Below are positions 43,246 to 56,413 of a stretch of DNA of 64,000 nt, one piece after another. The translations under genes and the position numbers were made by a program. Position 1 is the stretch's first letter, and each line of letters opens with the position of its first letter. Source of the stretch: Datisca glomerata (Eukaryota; Streptophyta; Magnoliopsida; Cucurbitales; Datiscaceae); assembly GCA_003255025.1 (NCBI GenBank), contig QANY01011430.1, positions 850,769 to 914,768 of the forward strand. The letters are read 5' to 3'. The notes under the pieces were generated by a model. It was not told the DNA's origin. It did no database searches and saw only the letters and a list, made by a program, of their open reading frames with translations.

Positions 43246-45905
43246 CTACAACTTATGATCCTGATCATCAGCTAATTTTGCCGTTGCTATACTAATAATA
43301 TACTCGATCTCCTCAACAACTTCCTTCATCGACGGCCGATTCTGTCGACGTTCTTCCAAGCAACTCACCGCAAGAAACCCCAACGCCTTCATCGCATCAA
43401 ACTCCAACTCACTAGCTCCTGGCTTTAGCATTGGATCAATCACATCCATTAATCTCTCCTCCTCCACCATCCTCTGCACATAAACCGCCAAGTTCACATC
43501 ATCAGCTTCCCTATTGAAATCAATTGCCTTCTGAGATGTCAACAGCTCCAACAACACGACCCCGAAACTATAAACATCACTCTTATCGGTTAACTGATAG
43601 TTTCTGTAATATTCAGGATCCAAATACCCAAGTGTCCCTTGTGCACAGGTCGATATGTGGCTCATGTCAGTATGCGCTAGCCTTGACAGCCCAAAATCAG
43701 ACACTTTTGCGATTAGCTTCTCGTCGAGAAGGATGTTGCTTGACTTGACGTCACGGTGGTAAATAGGAGGCACGGCCGAGAAATGGAGATATGCGAGTCC
43801 TTCAGCCGTGTCGTGGGCTATGCGTAGGCGGTGCATCCACGACAATACGCCTCTGTCACCAGACGGCATCAGACCATGCAAGTGTTCGAGAAGAGTGCCG
43901 TTCGGGATGTATTCGTAGACGAGGATGGGCTGCTCGAGCTCTACGCAACAGCCGAGAAGGCGGACGAGGGTTTTGTGATTAACTTGGCATAGAATTCGGA
44001 CTTCGTTTAAAACTTGGTCAGTGCCTTTGGTGTTGCCGAGCTTAGCGCATTTGATGGCTACGGTGGTTCCGTCTGGGAGAAAGCCTTTGTAGACTTCACC
44101 GTAGCCACCGGCGCCAAGAAGGCGGTCTCTGGAGAAATTGTGCGTTGCTTTATTTATCTGTTTGCCTGTGAAGATTTTGGCTGCTCTGCTACGTCCATTG
44201 GCGTTTAGAATTTCTTCTCGCTCTTTGGCTAGCCGTTCTTGAGCTTGTTTGATTTTTCGATGACGCTTGTAGAGTATAATGGCAATTATTGATAAAATCA
44301 GTGCTGCACCTAGTCCGGAGGTTAATCCTGTACGTATAAAATACATGAGAAATATCCATCATTAAGACTTTAAGAGGATCCGGTTCATATAGTGTGTGCT
44401 AGTGTCTATTGTCAATTGAAAACATTTGTAACTTAATAGCCAATTCTTTTTTCGAATGGCCTAGATATCTGACCGTACATCAGTAAAATTATTTATTATT
44501 CAAAACTTTCACAAGGAAAAGAAAAGTCGTACGTGGACAGTCTCTAAATTCTATCGGAGAAAATTTTAATTATGGATAGATTATTATATTTTAAGCTTGA
44601 AAACTAATAAAGAAATACTGAAAACTAGTAGAAAAAATCTCAGACTTAGATGTTCAACAGGTGAGGGTGATGGACAGACCAAATTTGATTTCAAACAAAA
44701 GTTAAAACTATATAAGAGTTTGTGCCCAAGTGATTACAACGTACATTTTCAACACAACCACAGACATAATACTTATCTTAGGATCATAATTGAGGGATAT
44801 CTTCTCTTATCATTGACCGATCAGGATAAAATGAATCAGGATCTTTATGTTTTATGAAACATGTGAGAATTCTATTAAATCTGAATAGTCTATTAAATGA
44901 ATGACTGTTGAGAATTTTAAAAAAAAAAACAGATCCCCTCTTGTTGTGAGGGGATCCATTTCCGGGTAAAATATGTTTCAACAGTACCTGCTATCAGTGC
45001 AGTTCTATTTGATCCGTCACAGCCATTAGGATCTTCACACGTAATAACTGCACATAGAAGAAAAGCAACACGGATCAAATCAAGGAGGTCAACATTGACT
45101 ACCTGCAGATTAATAGTAAGTAATCGTGTACAACTCACTTTGGGAACATACTCCTGCAACCGGATCCCAAACGAGATCAGAGTTACAAAAGCACCTCCTG
45201 ACCCCTGAAACAGATGGATCAGCCCCACGTGGCGTTCGAATCGCAATCCGTCTGAGTCGCGCACACTGGTTCCTGGGGCAGTACCCACTGAATCTCTAAC
45301 CCCGGTTGGGGCCAACTGTTCACCGGCGAGGTTGGGTCTAAATTCACAAAGCTAGTGTACGCACTACAACCCGATTCCCGAACCCGAATCATATACGAAT
45401 TCGACGATCCACCGGCCCTGAACGTACAACATATCGGTGCGGCCTCACACGACGACGCGCCACGCGTACTGTTGATGTAGGTGTGGCACAAGCTGGTTGA
45501 GGAGCAATTCAACGGAGAGCGTAGCACGGAATCGGAGCAGTTGAGGTACAAGATGGTGTTGCTGCTGGTGACGTTGAAGGGGAGGCTGTTATTGAGTTGT
45601 ACCCCCTCGTAGGTAATATCAGATGTGATGCACGTGTTGGATAAGAGGTTCGCGGGCTGGATCACTAGCCGTTGGTTGGAAGGAACGATGGTGGTGATTG
45701 AGTAAGTGTTGTTAAGGGTGTCGAACATTAGCGAGCCGGCGTCGCACCGGATCTTGTAAGATTGATCACCACAGGAGGAACCTGTGCTTAATGGGTACGG
45801 TACTTCGGTAGTCCCACAAGGGGGACAGCGGTTGGCAGACATTGCGATGGTGGTGCATGTTAATAGCGCCGCCGTGAAAAGGAGGAGCTTAGGCGTCGCT
45901 TCCAT
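43246..45905 (-). CDS. Wall-associated receptor kinase-like protein (WAKL15/20 type), frameshifted
   Basis: Plasma-membrane receptor-like Ser/Thr kinase. Exons: 45905-45139, 45047-44988, 44327-43246. Exon 1: signal peptide (about residues 1-23), GUB_WAK domain (CPPCGTTEVPYPLS...CGDQSYKIRC), several NxS/T sites and the Cys-rich C-terminal part. Exon 3: membrane segment (LGAALILSIIAIILY), then a complete kinase: GAGGYGEVYKG, VAIKCAK, HRDVKSSNILLD, DFGLSRL, GTLGYLDPEYY, SDVYSFGVVLLEL. The frame breaks at about 45222: after DCDSNAT a stop follows at residue 229, while the family's next segment (GADPSVSGVRRCFCNSDLVW) continues two bases out of phase. The three exons total 1909 nt, two short of an intact 637-codon frame. 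It is either a recent pseudogene or an indel error in the assembly; all other features look intact. Confidence 0.88.
44815..44960. repeat. Short repeat relic in WAKL intron 2
   Basis: GATCAGGAT, ATGAAACATGTGAGAATTCT and CCCCTCTTGTTGTGAGGGGATCC match the layout of the sequence at 37090-37370, including the terminal GGGGATCC palindrome. It is probably a copy of the same non-autonomous element. Confidence 0.5.
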
Positions 45906-45955
45906 TGGGAAATAGAAAATGGAATATAGTCAGTTAAATTGAGACCTTAATACAC

Positions 45956-45963
45956 ATATATAT
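45956..45963 (-). promoter_or_regulatory. Candidate TATA box of the WAKL gene
   Basis: TATATATA lies about 50 bp upstream of the minus-strand ATG at 45905. The spacing would give a very short leader, so this is only a candidate. Confidence 0.3.
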
Positions 45964-46732
45964 TTGAATGAATGATTTGATTAAAGAAGGAGGCGGATAG
46001 GGGAAGATTCGTAGACTTGGAGAGTTTAAAATATGAATATTAGATTTAATTAATTGACAATCAATCTTATCAGATTTTTTTTAATCTGAATAAAAGTTTT
46101 GTTCACATTATTTTCCAACACTTTGACTCTTCCATGCTAATTAAAGAATTATTTGAATATTGAATTATAAGAAGATATGGAGCGTGATATGTGCTGAAGT
46201 TTGAAGGTTGGTCAGAAAAGACAGGGTTTTAGAAGAAGAATGTCATATCCGGAAAATGGTGTTTAAGTCAAAATACGCCCATTGGCTTGGTTCTTAAAAT
46301 AGTGAATATCATTCTCACCTAATTCACGAGATTCTAGAAGTGTTTCTTCCTTATCTGTGAGTATTCCATGTTGTCAAGAAAACAGTTTTATTTTTCTAAC
46401 TAATTGACACGATGATATTTATGGATCGTGTTGGATCACAAAGAGGACTTATCAATGTGTAGTTATATGAAACAAACTAACATGGTCAAAAACTTTGATG
46501 TAAATGGAAGAATTAGATGAGTCATTTACCTCGTAGAAAATAACATTTAATGCTACTAGATGAGCATGTATTTTATGGGATCATTCATAATTAATCACGT
46601 AGATATTCTATTTGACATAATGATGACGATGTTATGATATTGAAAACTCTCTATATTAGATGAGTCACCTACTTCTTGAAGACTTGGCCATCATGATTAG
46701 ATGGTGATAAAATCGGCTCGATATCACCATGC

Positions 46733-48700
46733 ACTTTGACATTATGTCCGCTCAATGATAAGGGTGTTCAAATTTGTATTGAAATAAGTGAATCGGATCG
46801 AACCACACCAAACTATATATTACCTAACTCAGTCAATTCTATAGATACGTGTGGTTTGGTCTGTTCTACTCTATGTACAGCCTGAAATTTTGGTAACCAA
46901 AAGTGGAACTTTCATTCATTTCATTTTTCCCCATTAACTAGACCGAACTGACCAATGAACTAGCTAATGATTCACTAAGGAGGTAAGTATTATTCTCCCT
47001 TAAATATCAAAAGTAATTTGTAATTCCACCAACATATTTTTCGAAATCCACTACTCTTTCGTGAAAATTTGTAAATGTAATTATGACATAAAAATTAAAT
47101 TCAAGAGAAAAATGTCGGGTTTCAAAAGGTTTAAAGGAGATCATCAGGAGTAGATAAGTTTGATGAAAAAATACAAAAAAAAGCCCAAATAGATATGTAC
47201 TATACATTTATATATATATAATACAAATATATGTAATTTCATATGTACAATTAAAAATGTGCATGAATTATAATTTAAATTTTTAATTTTGTACCTTATG
47301 CCGTGATCATTTAATTGAAAAGTTGTTTAGTTATCGTCTTGTATTTAAATGTAAATTGATCCCATTGATGATAAATGTTTTTTAAGGTTTTTGAGCCGAA
47401 CGTACCATCAAAGAAATTTATTTCACGAAATAACAAAAAATATCTTAATTATTTTTATCTCTTTTGTGTGATTCAAAGGCATAAGTTATGATCATATTTA
47501 CGTTGACAATGCATTTCAGTTAAAAAACCTGACAGGATAACCTCAAGGGGTTACATGTTTTTTTTCTACCAATTAGGACCCTCCCCTATCTCAAACTAAC
47601 TATTATTAGACAACCAAAAGCAACTCAACTTACCAAATTGCCACACAAAAGAGTTTTTTAAAAACCATTATAATCCTTTCCTAAAAAATAAAAAATAATT
47701 GTAATAAATAAAAAAAGATGATTATAATAAATAAAATAAGAAAAATCTTATTAAGAGGTTTTTATAAATGATAAAAAAAAAATAGAATATGGATATGGAA
47801 AAACTTGTAATGGAGATGTTATTAATTAAAATGAATTTGGAAAAAAACTAAAACTGTCTAAAATATTAGAAACCCTCTAAATAGCTCCATTAGTGAGACA
47901 TATTCAAAAATTTTGAAATTCAAATTAAAGAGGATTGGTGAAAATTTAAAAAATTGGGATTTAGTTAATAAAATATCTATTTTAGCATATTTTAAAGTCA
48001 GACTTATGCTATTAAAATAATGAAAATAATTATTTATTGTTATAATAAAAATATAATTACATTAATGAATTATTATAACACATATTTTTAATATAAATTT
48101 ACATAAACAAATATTTTTAACGACATGCTAAATATAGTAATAATTGCAATAAGAAGACAAAAAAGGTTTTTAAAATACAAGTAGATTATAGGTCAATATT
48201 CCCATGTTTATTGTAAATGATTGTTACAGTGTTTATTAACTAATTAATAACTACTATCACATATTGACATATGACTGTAAAATATTTATTATTATTATTA
48301 TTATTTTCAGACATATTGTATGTTATTGTCGCAAGAAATTATTAATTAATGAAAAAATTGAAAGTAAATATTTGATTCTAAGAATACATATGTCCACATA
48401 ATATTTAAAATTTATTACAGTATCTATCAAACGAATACTAACAAATATTCCATATTTACTCACTTGAGTGTAAAATATTTATTAAAATTATATTCGGATA
48501 ATATATATACTAACTAATTACGCCTTGGTATATCTATCTTTAATATAATTATATATGATCGTTGAGTTGTCAAAAAGCAAGCAGCAACTGATAAACGGAA
48601 AGGTGACACTTGAAAATAAGAAATTAGTGCAGAGATGACATGACAATCAAAGTAATAGACAAAGAGTTGAATCTGATCAAAAAAGTTATTATACCGTCAC
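46733..48700. repeat. Tandem duplication, copy 1 (about 1.97 kb)
   Basis: Starts CACTTTGACATTATGTC and runs to GTTATTATACCGTCAC. The same order of sequences (GGGTGTTCAAATTTGTATTG, CTAACTCAGTCAATTCTATA, CATATGTCCAC and so on) recurs immediately downstream with scattered substitutions and small indels. No coding content. Confidence 0.93.
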
Positions 48701-50907
48701 TTTGACATTATGTCAGCTCAATGATAAGGGTGTTCAAATTTGTATTGAAATAAGTGAATCGGATCGAACCACACCAAACTATATATTACCTAACTCAGTC
48801 AATTCTATAGATACGTGTAGTTTGGTCTGTTCTACTCTATGTACAGCCTAAAATTTTGGTAATCAAAAATGAAACTTTCATTCATTTCATTTTTCCCCAT
48901 TAACTGGACCGAACTGACCGATGAACTAGCTAATGATTCACTAAGGAGGTAAGTATTATTCTCCTTTAAATATCAAAAGTAATTTGTAATTCCACCAACA
49001 TATTTTTAGAAATCCACTACTCTTTCGTGAAAATTTATAAATGTAATTATGACATAAAAATTAAATTCAAGAGAAAAAGATCAGGTTTCAAAAGGTTTAA
49101 AGGAGATCATCAGGAGTAGACAAGTTTGATCAAAAAATACAAAAAAAATCACAAATAGAAACAAGGGAAAACTACATAAATAGACAATATTTCAACTCAA
49201 CTTGTAAAAATAGATGAATAACTTTTTTTTGCAAAAATGGTCCGAGTAAATAATTATTTACCTAATTACAAATCTAATCAAATTCTTTATGATTGTGTAA
49301 TTTTCATAAATAAATTATTTATCTCCGCTATTTTGACAAAAAAACGTTTTCCATCAATTTTTGTAGTCATGATGAAAAGTTAGCTTTTTTTTATAATTTT
49401 TCGTAAAAAACCAAATAACAGCCCACTAGACACTTTCGCCACCCATCTCACTGGCCGTAAAAAATGCAAATTTGATATGTACTATACATTAATATATGTA
49501 TATATATAATACAAATATATGTAATTTCATATGTACAATTAAAAATTTGCATGAATTATAATTTAAAATTTTAATTTTGTACCTTATGCCATGATCATTT
49601 AATTGAAAAGTTGTTTATTTATCGTCTTATACGTAAATGTAAAGTGATCCCATTGATGATAAATGTTTTTTAAGGTTTTTGAGCCGTACCAACGGAGAAA
49701 TTTATTTCACGAAATAGCAAAAAATATCCGAATTATTTTTATCTCTTTTGTGTGATTCAGAGGCATAAGCTGATACCATCATATTTACATGAATTGATGC
49801 ATTTCAGTTAAAAATCTTGAAGTAAGTGTAGGATAACCCTAATGAGTTGTGAGTTTTTTTCTATCAATTAAGATCCTCAAACTAATTATCATTAGACGAC
49901 CAAAAGCAACTCAACTTACCAAAATGCCACACAAAACGGTCTTTTTAAAAACCATTATAATCCTCTCAAAAAATTAAAAATAATTATAATATATAAAAAA
50001 AGATAATTATAATATTATAATAAGTAAAATAAGAAAATCTTATTAAGAGGTTTTTATAAATGATAAAAAAAAAAGAATATGGATATGGAAAAACTTGTAA
50101 GGGAGATCTTATTAATTAAATTGAATTTGAAAAAAAATAAAACTGTCTAAAATATTAGAAAACCTCTAAAAAATTGGGGTTTAGTTAATAAAATATCTAT
50201 TTTAGCATATTTTAAAGTCAGACGTATTCTATTAAAATAATGGAAATAATTATTTATTGTTGTAATAAAAACATAATTACATTAATGAATTATTATAACA
50301 CATATTTTAATATAATTTTACATAAAAAAATATTTTTAACGACATGCTGAATATAGTAATAATTGCAATAAGAAGACAAAAAAGGTTTTAAAAATACAAG
50401 TAGATTATTGGTCATTATTCCCATGTTTATTGTAAATGATTATTACAATGTTTATTAACTAATAAATAACTACTATCACATATTTACATATGACTGTAAA
50501 ATATTTATTATTATTATTTTTAGACATAATGTATGTTATTGTCGCAATAAATTATTAATTAATGAAAAAATTGAAAGTAAATATTTGATTCTAAGAATAC
50601 ATATGTCCACCTGATATTTAAAAATTTATGACAGTATCTATTAAATGAATACTAACAAATATTGCATATTTACTCACTTAAGTGTAAAATATTTATTAAA
50701 ATTATATTCGGATAATATATACTAACTAATTACGCTCTATCTATCTTTAATATAGTTGTACATGATCGTTGAGTTATTAAAAAGCATGCAGTAAATGATA
50801 AACGAAAAGACGACACTTGAAAATAAGATATAAGTGCAAAGATGACATGACAGTTAAAATAATAAACAAAAAGTTGAATCCGATCAAAGTAGTTATTATA
50901 CCTTCAC
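48701..50907. repeat. Tandem duplication, copy 2 (about 2.2 kb)
   Basis: Direct repeat of 46733-48700, ending GTTATTATACCTTCAC. It is longer because of a 316-bp insertion at 49159-49474. It lacks some sequence found in copy 1 (the CTAAATAGCTCCATTAGTGA stretch near 47880). Confidence 0.93.
49159..49474. mobile_element. 316-bp insertion present only in duplication copy 2
   Basis: Lies between CAAATAG and ATATGTAC, which are contiguous in copy 1. Its left half (ACTACATAAATAGACAATA, GCAAAAATGGTCCGAGTAAA, AATAAATTATTTATCTCCGC) resembles 52155-52330 (GCAAAAATAGCTC, GCAAAAATGACTAAAATATG, AATAAATTATTTACCACAAT), so it is probably a dispersed repeat. Termini and target duplication are unclear. Confidence 0.5.
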
Positions 50908-51700
50908 AATTTTGTTAACAAATAGTATAAAGCAGTTTAGATAAAATGATCATGAGTTGAAAGCCTATAAATACAATCTAATGTATGAAAGAAAATACAA
51001 TCAATACAGGCTATTTGCTTGAAAATCGAATCTCTCATTACTTATTGTTCATTCACTTACATCATTAAATGTGTCTTTAATTCATTCTTAAATTCTAGTT
51101 AAGCAGATGAGATAAATCGTTTACAGATTAGTACATTTTTTTAGAGATCATGAAATGTACTCGAGAAGAACCGAGCTACAGCGAAATCTAAAGAGAAAAG
51201 ATGTCTAGAACAAGATCAACCGTTGCTCAAAATGCAAAAAACAGGTTGAACCCCCAACTCAATTTGAGCGGAAAAACCTGGAGATCAGGGCGGTGTTGGA
51301 GGTTGTCTTAGCAAGAATAGCAAACTTGAGAATCAGAATAAGGAAACCCTCCGTGCAACTCTGCAAGCGTTGCAAGAACAAGTAGTCACACTGCAACGTG
51401 AAGTAGTACAAAATCGTACTGAACTTAATCAACATTTTCATGCGGGTAAATAAAAGAAATAGAGGAACCAAGCGGCTGGAGAAGAAAACAGGATGACGCG
51501 GCTACGAAGAGGATATATAAGAATCAAAACAAGGAGCCCCCTCTACATGAAATGGGGAATACACAATTCAAAGATGCTAAAGACGGTGCCAAAGTCAGAT
51601 GAGATCAAGGAGATCTTAATGGAACAATATATAGAAAAAATACTGGGAAGAAAGAAGGTTGAGGACAGAAGAATGAGGACCGCAACTATAATATTCTAGA
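50908..51700 (+). mobile_element. Retrotransposon 5' relic with gag-like fragment
   Basis: TATAAATACAATC at about 50965 is followed by an LTR-like leader (AATCGAATCTCTCATTACTT) and then a broken frame at 51150-51480. Its pieces (SRTRSTVAQNAKN; ETLRATLQALQEQVVTLQRE) look like the start and coiled coil of a Ty3/gypsy gag. The frame 51493-51699 is not recognised. Confidence 0.35.
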
Positions 51701-53850
51701 AACTTCTATTAGTGACTAGCGAACTTTAGATTGGAGAGTACTTTTTATTAGTGACTAATGATTTTTCAAAAAATATATATATTTACAATGTTGTAGACTA
51801 TTAATGGTAAATAAAAAGTAACAACAATGGAATCTATTATCATAAATATATATGTAGAATGTAATAATTATTTTTCGTGATTATTTTTAGAATTATTTAT
51901 AAATATATAAGAATTATTTTTATAAATTAGTCAATCAATTCATCAATATTTAGATAATAATTATTTACATAAATCATATTAAAAATAATATAAAGATTAT
52001 TAATGAAATCTTAATACTAAACTAATACTTGTTGTCTTGTATTTTAATGCTAATAATTTACATTTAATATTCAAAGATATATTATCTATGAATAAAAAAT
52101 AACAATAACTACTTATTATTTATAACTAAATATAATAGACACAACAAATTTTAGAACTGCAAAAATAGCTCATTTCCTAACTCAAGTTGCAAAAAGTCCA
52201 GAAAATTTTGTTCCTGCAAAAATGACTAAAATATGGTAAATAATAAATTTATCTTTGTGTAATTTTAGTAAATAAATTATTTACCACAATCGTATTTCGG
52301 CCATTTTTACAACTTCATATCGAAACCTGCATTTCCGGTTGTTTTCTCCAAATTGTATTGTTATAACTAAACATTTAAGTCATGATACTCATATTTACTA
52401 AACCCTAAAGAGATGAGTTAATTTTGACAACAACAAAAAATCAATAAGTTAATACTTTTAGATAGCCAAAATTTTGAATTTACCTTAATGGAACTCCTCC
52501 AATAATTCAAATTCAAACATTCTTAAATTTAGGTTTTAGTGAGGATAAATCTATCTTACATATAGTTGATAGATAGTACGGTAAACTTAGTTTTAATGAT
52601 CTTAATTTTTTGAAGAAATGATTGTTCTCCTAATTATTTATTTAACAAAATTAGTTTTTAATTAATAATTGAGTAAGTGTTGCAAGTGCCAATAAATTAG
52701 TTACTATTATTTATTTAGCATTGATAAATTAGTTACGTTTCATTTATTGTGTCAATAAATTTGTTACGTCAATATATTAATTACTAAAATAAGAAACTGA
52801 ATTATTTTATCGCGGGGTTATATTAAATTGTTTACATAATGAGAAGCTATAAATAAATTCTTTAACCAGCGAGATGACAATAAATTATTTATTTGTTGTG
52901 TTAATTTTAGTCTAATTATGAGATGTCAATAATTTATTTATGGGCTGTAAATAAGTAATTTTGAGTGTGGTTTAAAAAATTACACCACATTAGAGTGCAA
53001 TACTGATGCACAATACCACGCATTATTGAAGAGCGGTAGTGACGCGGAAAATAAAATAGTCCCAGCATTTTTTATCGTGGACATTTTAGGGAGTAGTCGC
53101 CCTCTCCATTGTTGTTGTTGGGACCATTAGCTATATTTGTTAAAAAATATGATCGATTATTTTACTACATTAGTTAAAAAATGTGTGCTTCGTGAGTATG
53201 AAATAATTTAAAAATATGTGCATAGTAATATTAAAGTTTAAATAAATGTAGTAGATTGAAAAAATATTTTAAACCTTAATTGATAATATCTAAAAAAATA
53301 CGAATGTTATAGCTAAACAATTGCAGAAGAAATATAGAGTTTATGAGTTATAGATTAGCTAGTAACGGTGTAACAATATATTGTAAGATTTAGTAAGATC
53401 TGTAACTCTTAATATCAAAGGGTTACACATTACACTATATTATTCTCGTTATGCAAATATTATTAAGAGCTTTAACCCACAGTTATTTTTAGAATAGTTA
53501 TTCTAGAACAAACCACTTTTGATAAATTCATGAATAAAACGTCACAATAACTCAAGTAGATAAAGGTGGAAGTTGAGAAAAAATCTAAATTAGTAAAAAG
53601 TAAACAAATATGAAAAACCTAATTCTTTGAAGAATGTAAATGTTAGAATTGTTAGTTTTCTTAGGTCTTGATAGAAAGCTTTACATACAATGTTACATGT
53701 TAACATAATGTTTTGCCGATAAAATATTCATTAAGTAAAATGTGATATAACCAGTTATTTACAATAAAATAAAATCACTAAATAATAAATTTAAAATCTA
53801 AAAATAAAAAGAATCAAGAAATGTTATAAATGATCTTCACTCCATTAGCC
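51701..53850. other. AT-rich intergenic DNA
   Basis: No gene was seen. Contains at 52155-52330 a sequence related to the 316-bp insertion at 49159. Confidence 0.55.
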
Positions 53851-55725
53851 TTTATAATGTGTCTTATAAGATTATTTCAAGTTTCTTTGTAACAGGCTTT
53901 GGGAAGTTATTGGAGACATTGTTAGCCTTTTCTAAAGCGCGTTTATTAAGGGTCGGTGCATTAGTGATAATATACTCGTGGCTAATGAAATTTTACATTT
54001 TCTTACGAGAAAGGGACGTAAGGGATCGGAATTTGCAACCACCAAACTTGATATATCCAAGGCATACGACAAGCTTGAATGTGGTTTCATTATGGCGGTA
54101 CTAAGGTGATTTGGATTTTCTGATACGTGGTATCATTGAATTTATGCTTGTCTATCAACGGTGACTTTCAGTGTTCTAGTTAACGAAGATATTTATAATT
54201 CCTTTTCCTTGGATCGTAGTTTAAAACAAGGGGCTCCCCTATCCCCTTTTCAGTTTATTCTGTGTGCATAAGCTCTTTCTGCTATGCTTATAGATGTTGA
54301 GACTAAAGGTCTTATCTACGGGTTCAAGGCATCTCGATATGGTCCTTTAGTCTCGCATTTATTCTTTGCTGACGACAGTCTTCTCTTCTATCGTGCTTCA
54401 GATGATGAATTTCGATGAATTGAGGCTATTCTTAATATAAATGGTGCTTCTTCAAGTTAGAAAATTAATGTTCTGAAATGTAATATTATTTTTAGTGGTA
54501 ATGTCGCTGGTCCGGACAAAACTTGATTGACTGGTATTTTATACTGGGTTAGTCGCAGCATGGGGAAGTACCTTGGCTTAGACTCAGACTTTAATAAGTC
54601 CAAGAAAAGAACTGTTTAACGAGTATAAAGAAAAAGTTTACTCTCACTTAAATGGTTGAGCATAGCGACGGTTATCATCCTTGGGTTCCTAGACCTGAAC
54701 TGTTTAAAGTAACTTATACTCCTCTTCCTAATCTATATAAGGTGGAGGAGTTGCTTCTGCCTAATCGCTCGTGGAACTCTAGTCTAATTGATCATTCGTT
54801 CAACAAGGAAGATTCTAAGGCTATTCATTCCATTTTTATCACTTCTAGAAACACTTTAGATAAAATCAGTTGGTTTCATAACAGAGACGGTAATTATTCA
54901 GTTAAATCTGGATACAAAATTGCTTTCAATATGCTTCAGGATGGCAATTTACGGTGTTCAGAAAAAGGAGAAACAAACCTCCCAAATAGTGATGCAGTTT
55001 ACTGGAAAAAAAATTTGGAGGCTTCAAATCAGTCCTAAGATCAAGGATTTTACCTGGAGGTGTTCAAAAAATTTCCTTGCCACCAAATCAAACCTATGTA
55101 AGAAAAGGATGAACATTGGTCCCCTATGCTCTTTCTGCGGGAGTTCCGAAGAAACAATTCCTCATATTCTGTTCCAATGTTCTTTCAGTAGAGCATTCTG
55201 GTGCCTCGCTACACCTTCGATTTGATCAGTATGGGGATTTAGACTTCTTTTCGGTTTGGAAGAGCTACTGCCAAATACTTAAAAGAAACCAGCAAGAATA
55301 AGAAGCCCTGACCTGGTTGGCAGTAGGGAGTTAGAGGATTTGGAAAGCTCGGAACAGTGCGTGCTTTAATCTCTGCCTCACTTCTCCCCTGGAGGCTGTA
55401 GATCTGGCGAATAAACAAATTGCAGAAATGAGGGAGAGCTGGAGAATTAGAAATGAGAGAGAGTCTGAGCTTTGAGCAGAATCGATTAGGAAGCTCTTAC
55501 CTGAATAAATGGTGTGTTTGGGTGGATGGCTCGTGGAAAGAAGAATCGGATGGTATGGGTTTTTTGGTAGTCAATGCCCATGGTCAGGTCCATAGTTGGG
55601 TTGCCGGAAAATCGAAGCTTGTAGGGATCCTTTCTCAGCGGAGGCGAGAGCCGTGGCTTGGGGTCTTAGTTGCGGAGAGCATTTACAATCTTATTGCACT
55701 AGCATTTACATATGATCTGGCTTGA
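53851..55725 (+). pseudogene. LINE (L1-type) ORF2 relic: reverse transcriptase, zf-RVT, RNase H-like
   Basis: A 5'-truncated, frameshifted ORF2. Recognisable in order: YKIIS (about 53870), the SDNILVANEILHFL region spread over frames, TTKLDISKAYDKLE (about 54040), SLKQGAPLSPFQFILCA (about 54215, followed by a stop), the catalytic FADDSLLFYR (about 54370), then after a deletion SWFHNRDGNYSVKSGYK and SPKIKDFTWRC, CSFCGSSEETIPHILFQCSF (zf-RVT, about 54870-55200) and WVDGSWKEESDGMGFLV (RNase H-like, about 55510). Several stops and at least three frameshifts make it nonfunctional. The endonuclease domain is absent. Confidence 0.9.
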
Positions 55726-56306
55726 AGAAGATATAATGAAATCTTTAAAAATACAAAATTCAAATCAATACCCCCGAAAAAAATTACTTTGATGAAAATC
55801 GAATGGTTGAATCAGATGGAAATATACTCCTGCAAATGAATAAATCGATAAAAATCTGATGAAAAAAACAGGAAATCGGCAAATACCCCTGCAAAGAAAA
55901 TGGAGGCATCCTTCAGCTTGAAACCGACTCGGAGAGAGAGAGCTGTCGAAAATGAAAGTAACAGAGCCATGGATAGAGAGAGAGTTTAAAATATACCTGC
56001 CTCGTTCATAAGAAAGTAAAAAGGAGAAAATGTAAATTATCCAATAATTATTGTTCATATGACATTTTAAAATCTGTTGTTATAGATTTTATAATCTTGA
56101 AGTCCAATTTGATTTGTTCAATTTTCTGAAAACCAAACAATCCCTTTAGTAAAATAGGTTATCCTAAATCGATTTCGCCATGTGAACAAGATTATGGACA
56201 CTCCTAACTATTGTTTCTCACTATTTTTCTTAGTTTTTTTAAACAAAACTTCCAATGGGATCGAAATGGTCATGATCTGGTTATTGGTTTTGATGTTTAT
56301 TTACAG

Positions 56307-56413
56307 GTTGTAAGATTGCACGTAATGTAATGGCAATGGAAACAGGGGATGCACCAGCAGAAGTTGCAGAAACAGAAGCTCCAGAAATGGTGGGTTTAGA
56401 AATTGAAGGGTGA
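56307..56413 (+). pseudogene. Possible orphan terminal exon
   Basis: After a good acceptor (TTTATTTACAG ending at 56306) an open frame reads CKIARNVMAMETGDAPAEVA, then ETEAPEMVGLEIEG and a stop. Composition and splice context look like the last exon of a host gene, but no upstream exon was found. Function unknown. It lies just outside transposon copy C. Confidence 0.3.

Noticed and set aside
44917..45315. 132-aa minus-strand frame continuing past the WAKL stop as a distinct gene
   Set aside because: It is an out-of-frame reading of WAKL exon 1 and intron 1. The conserved sequence (GADPSVSGVRRCFCNSD) lies in the third frame, which shows a frameshift rather than a new gene.
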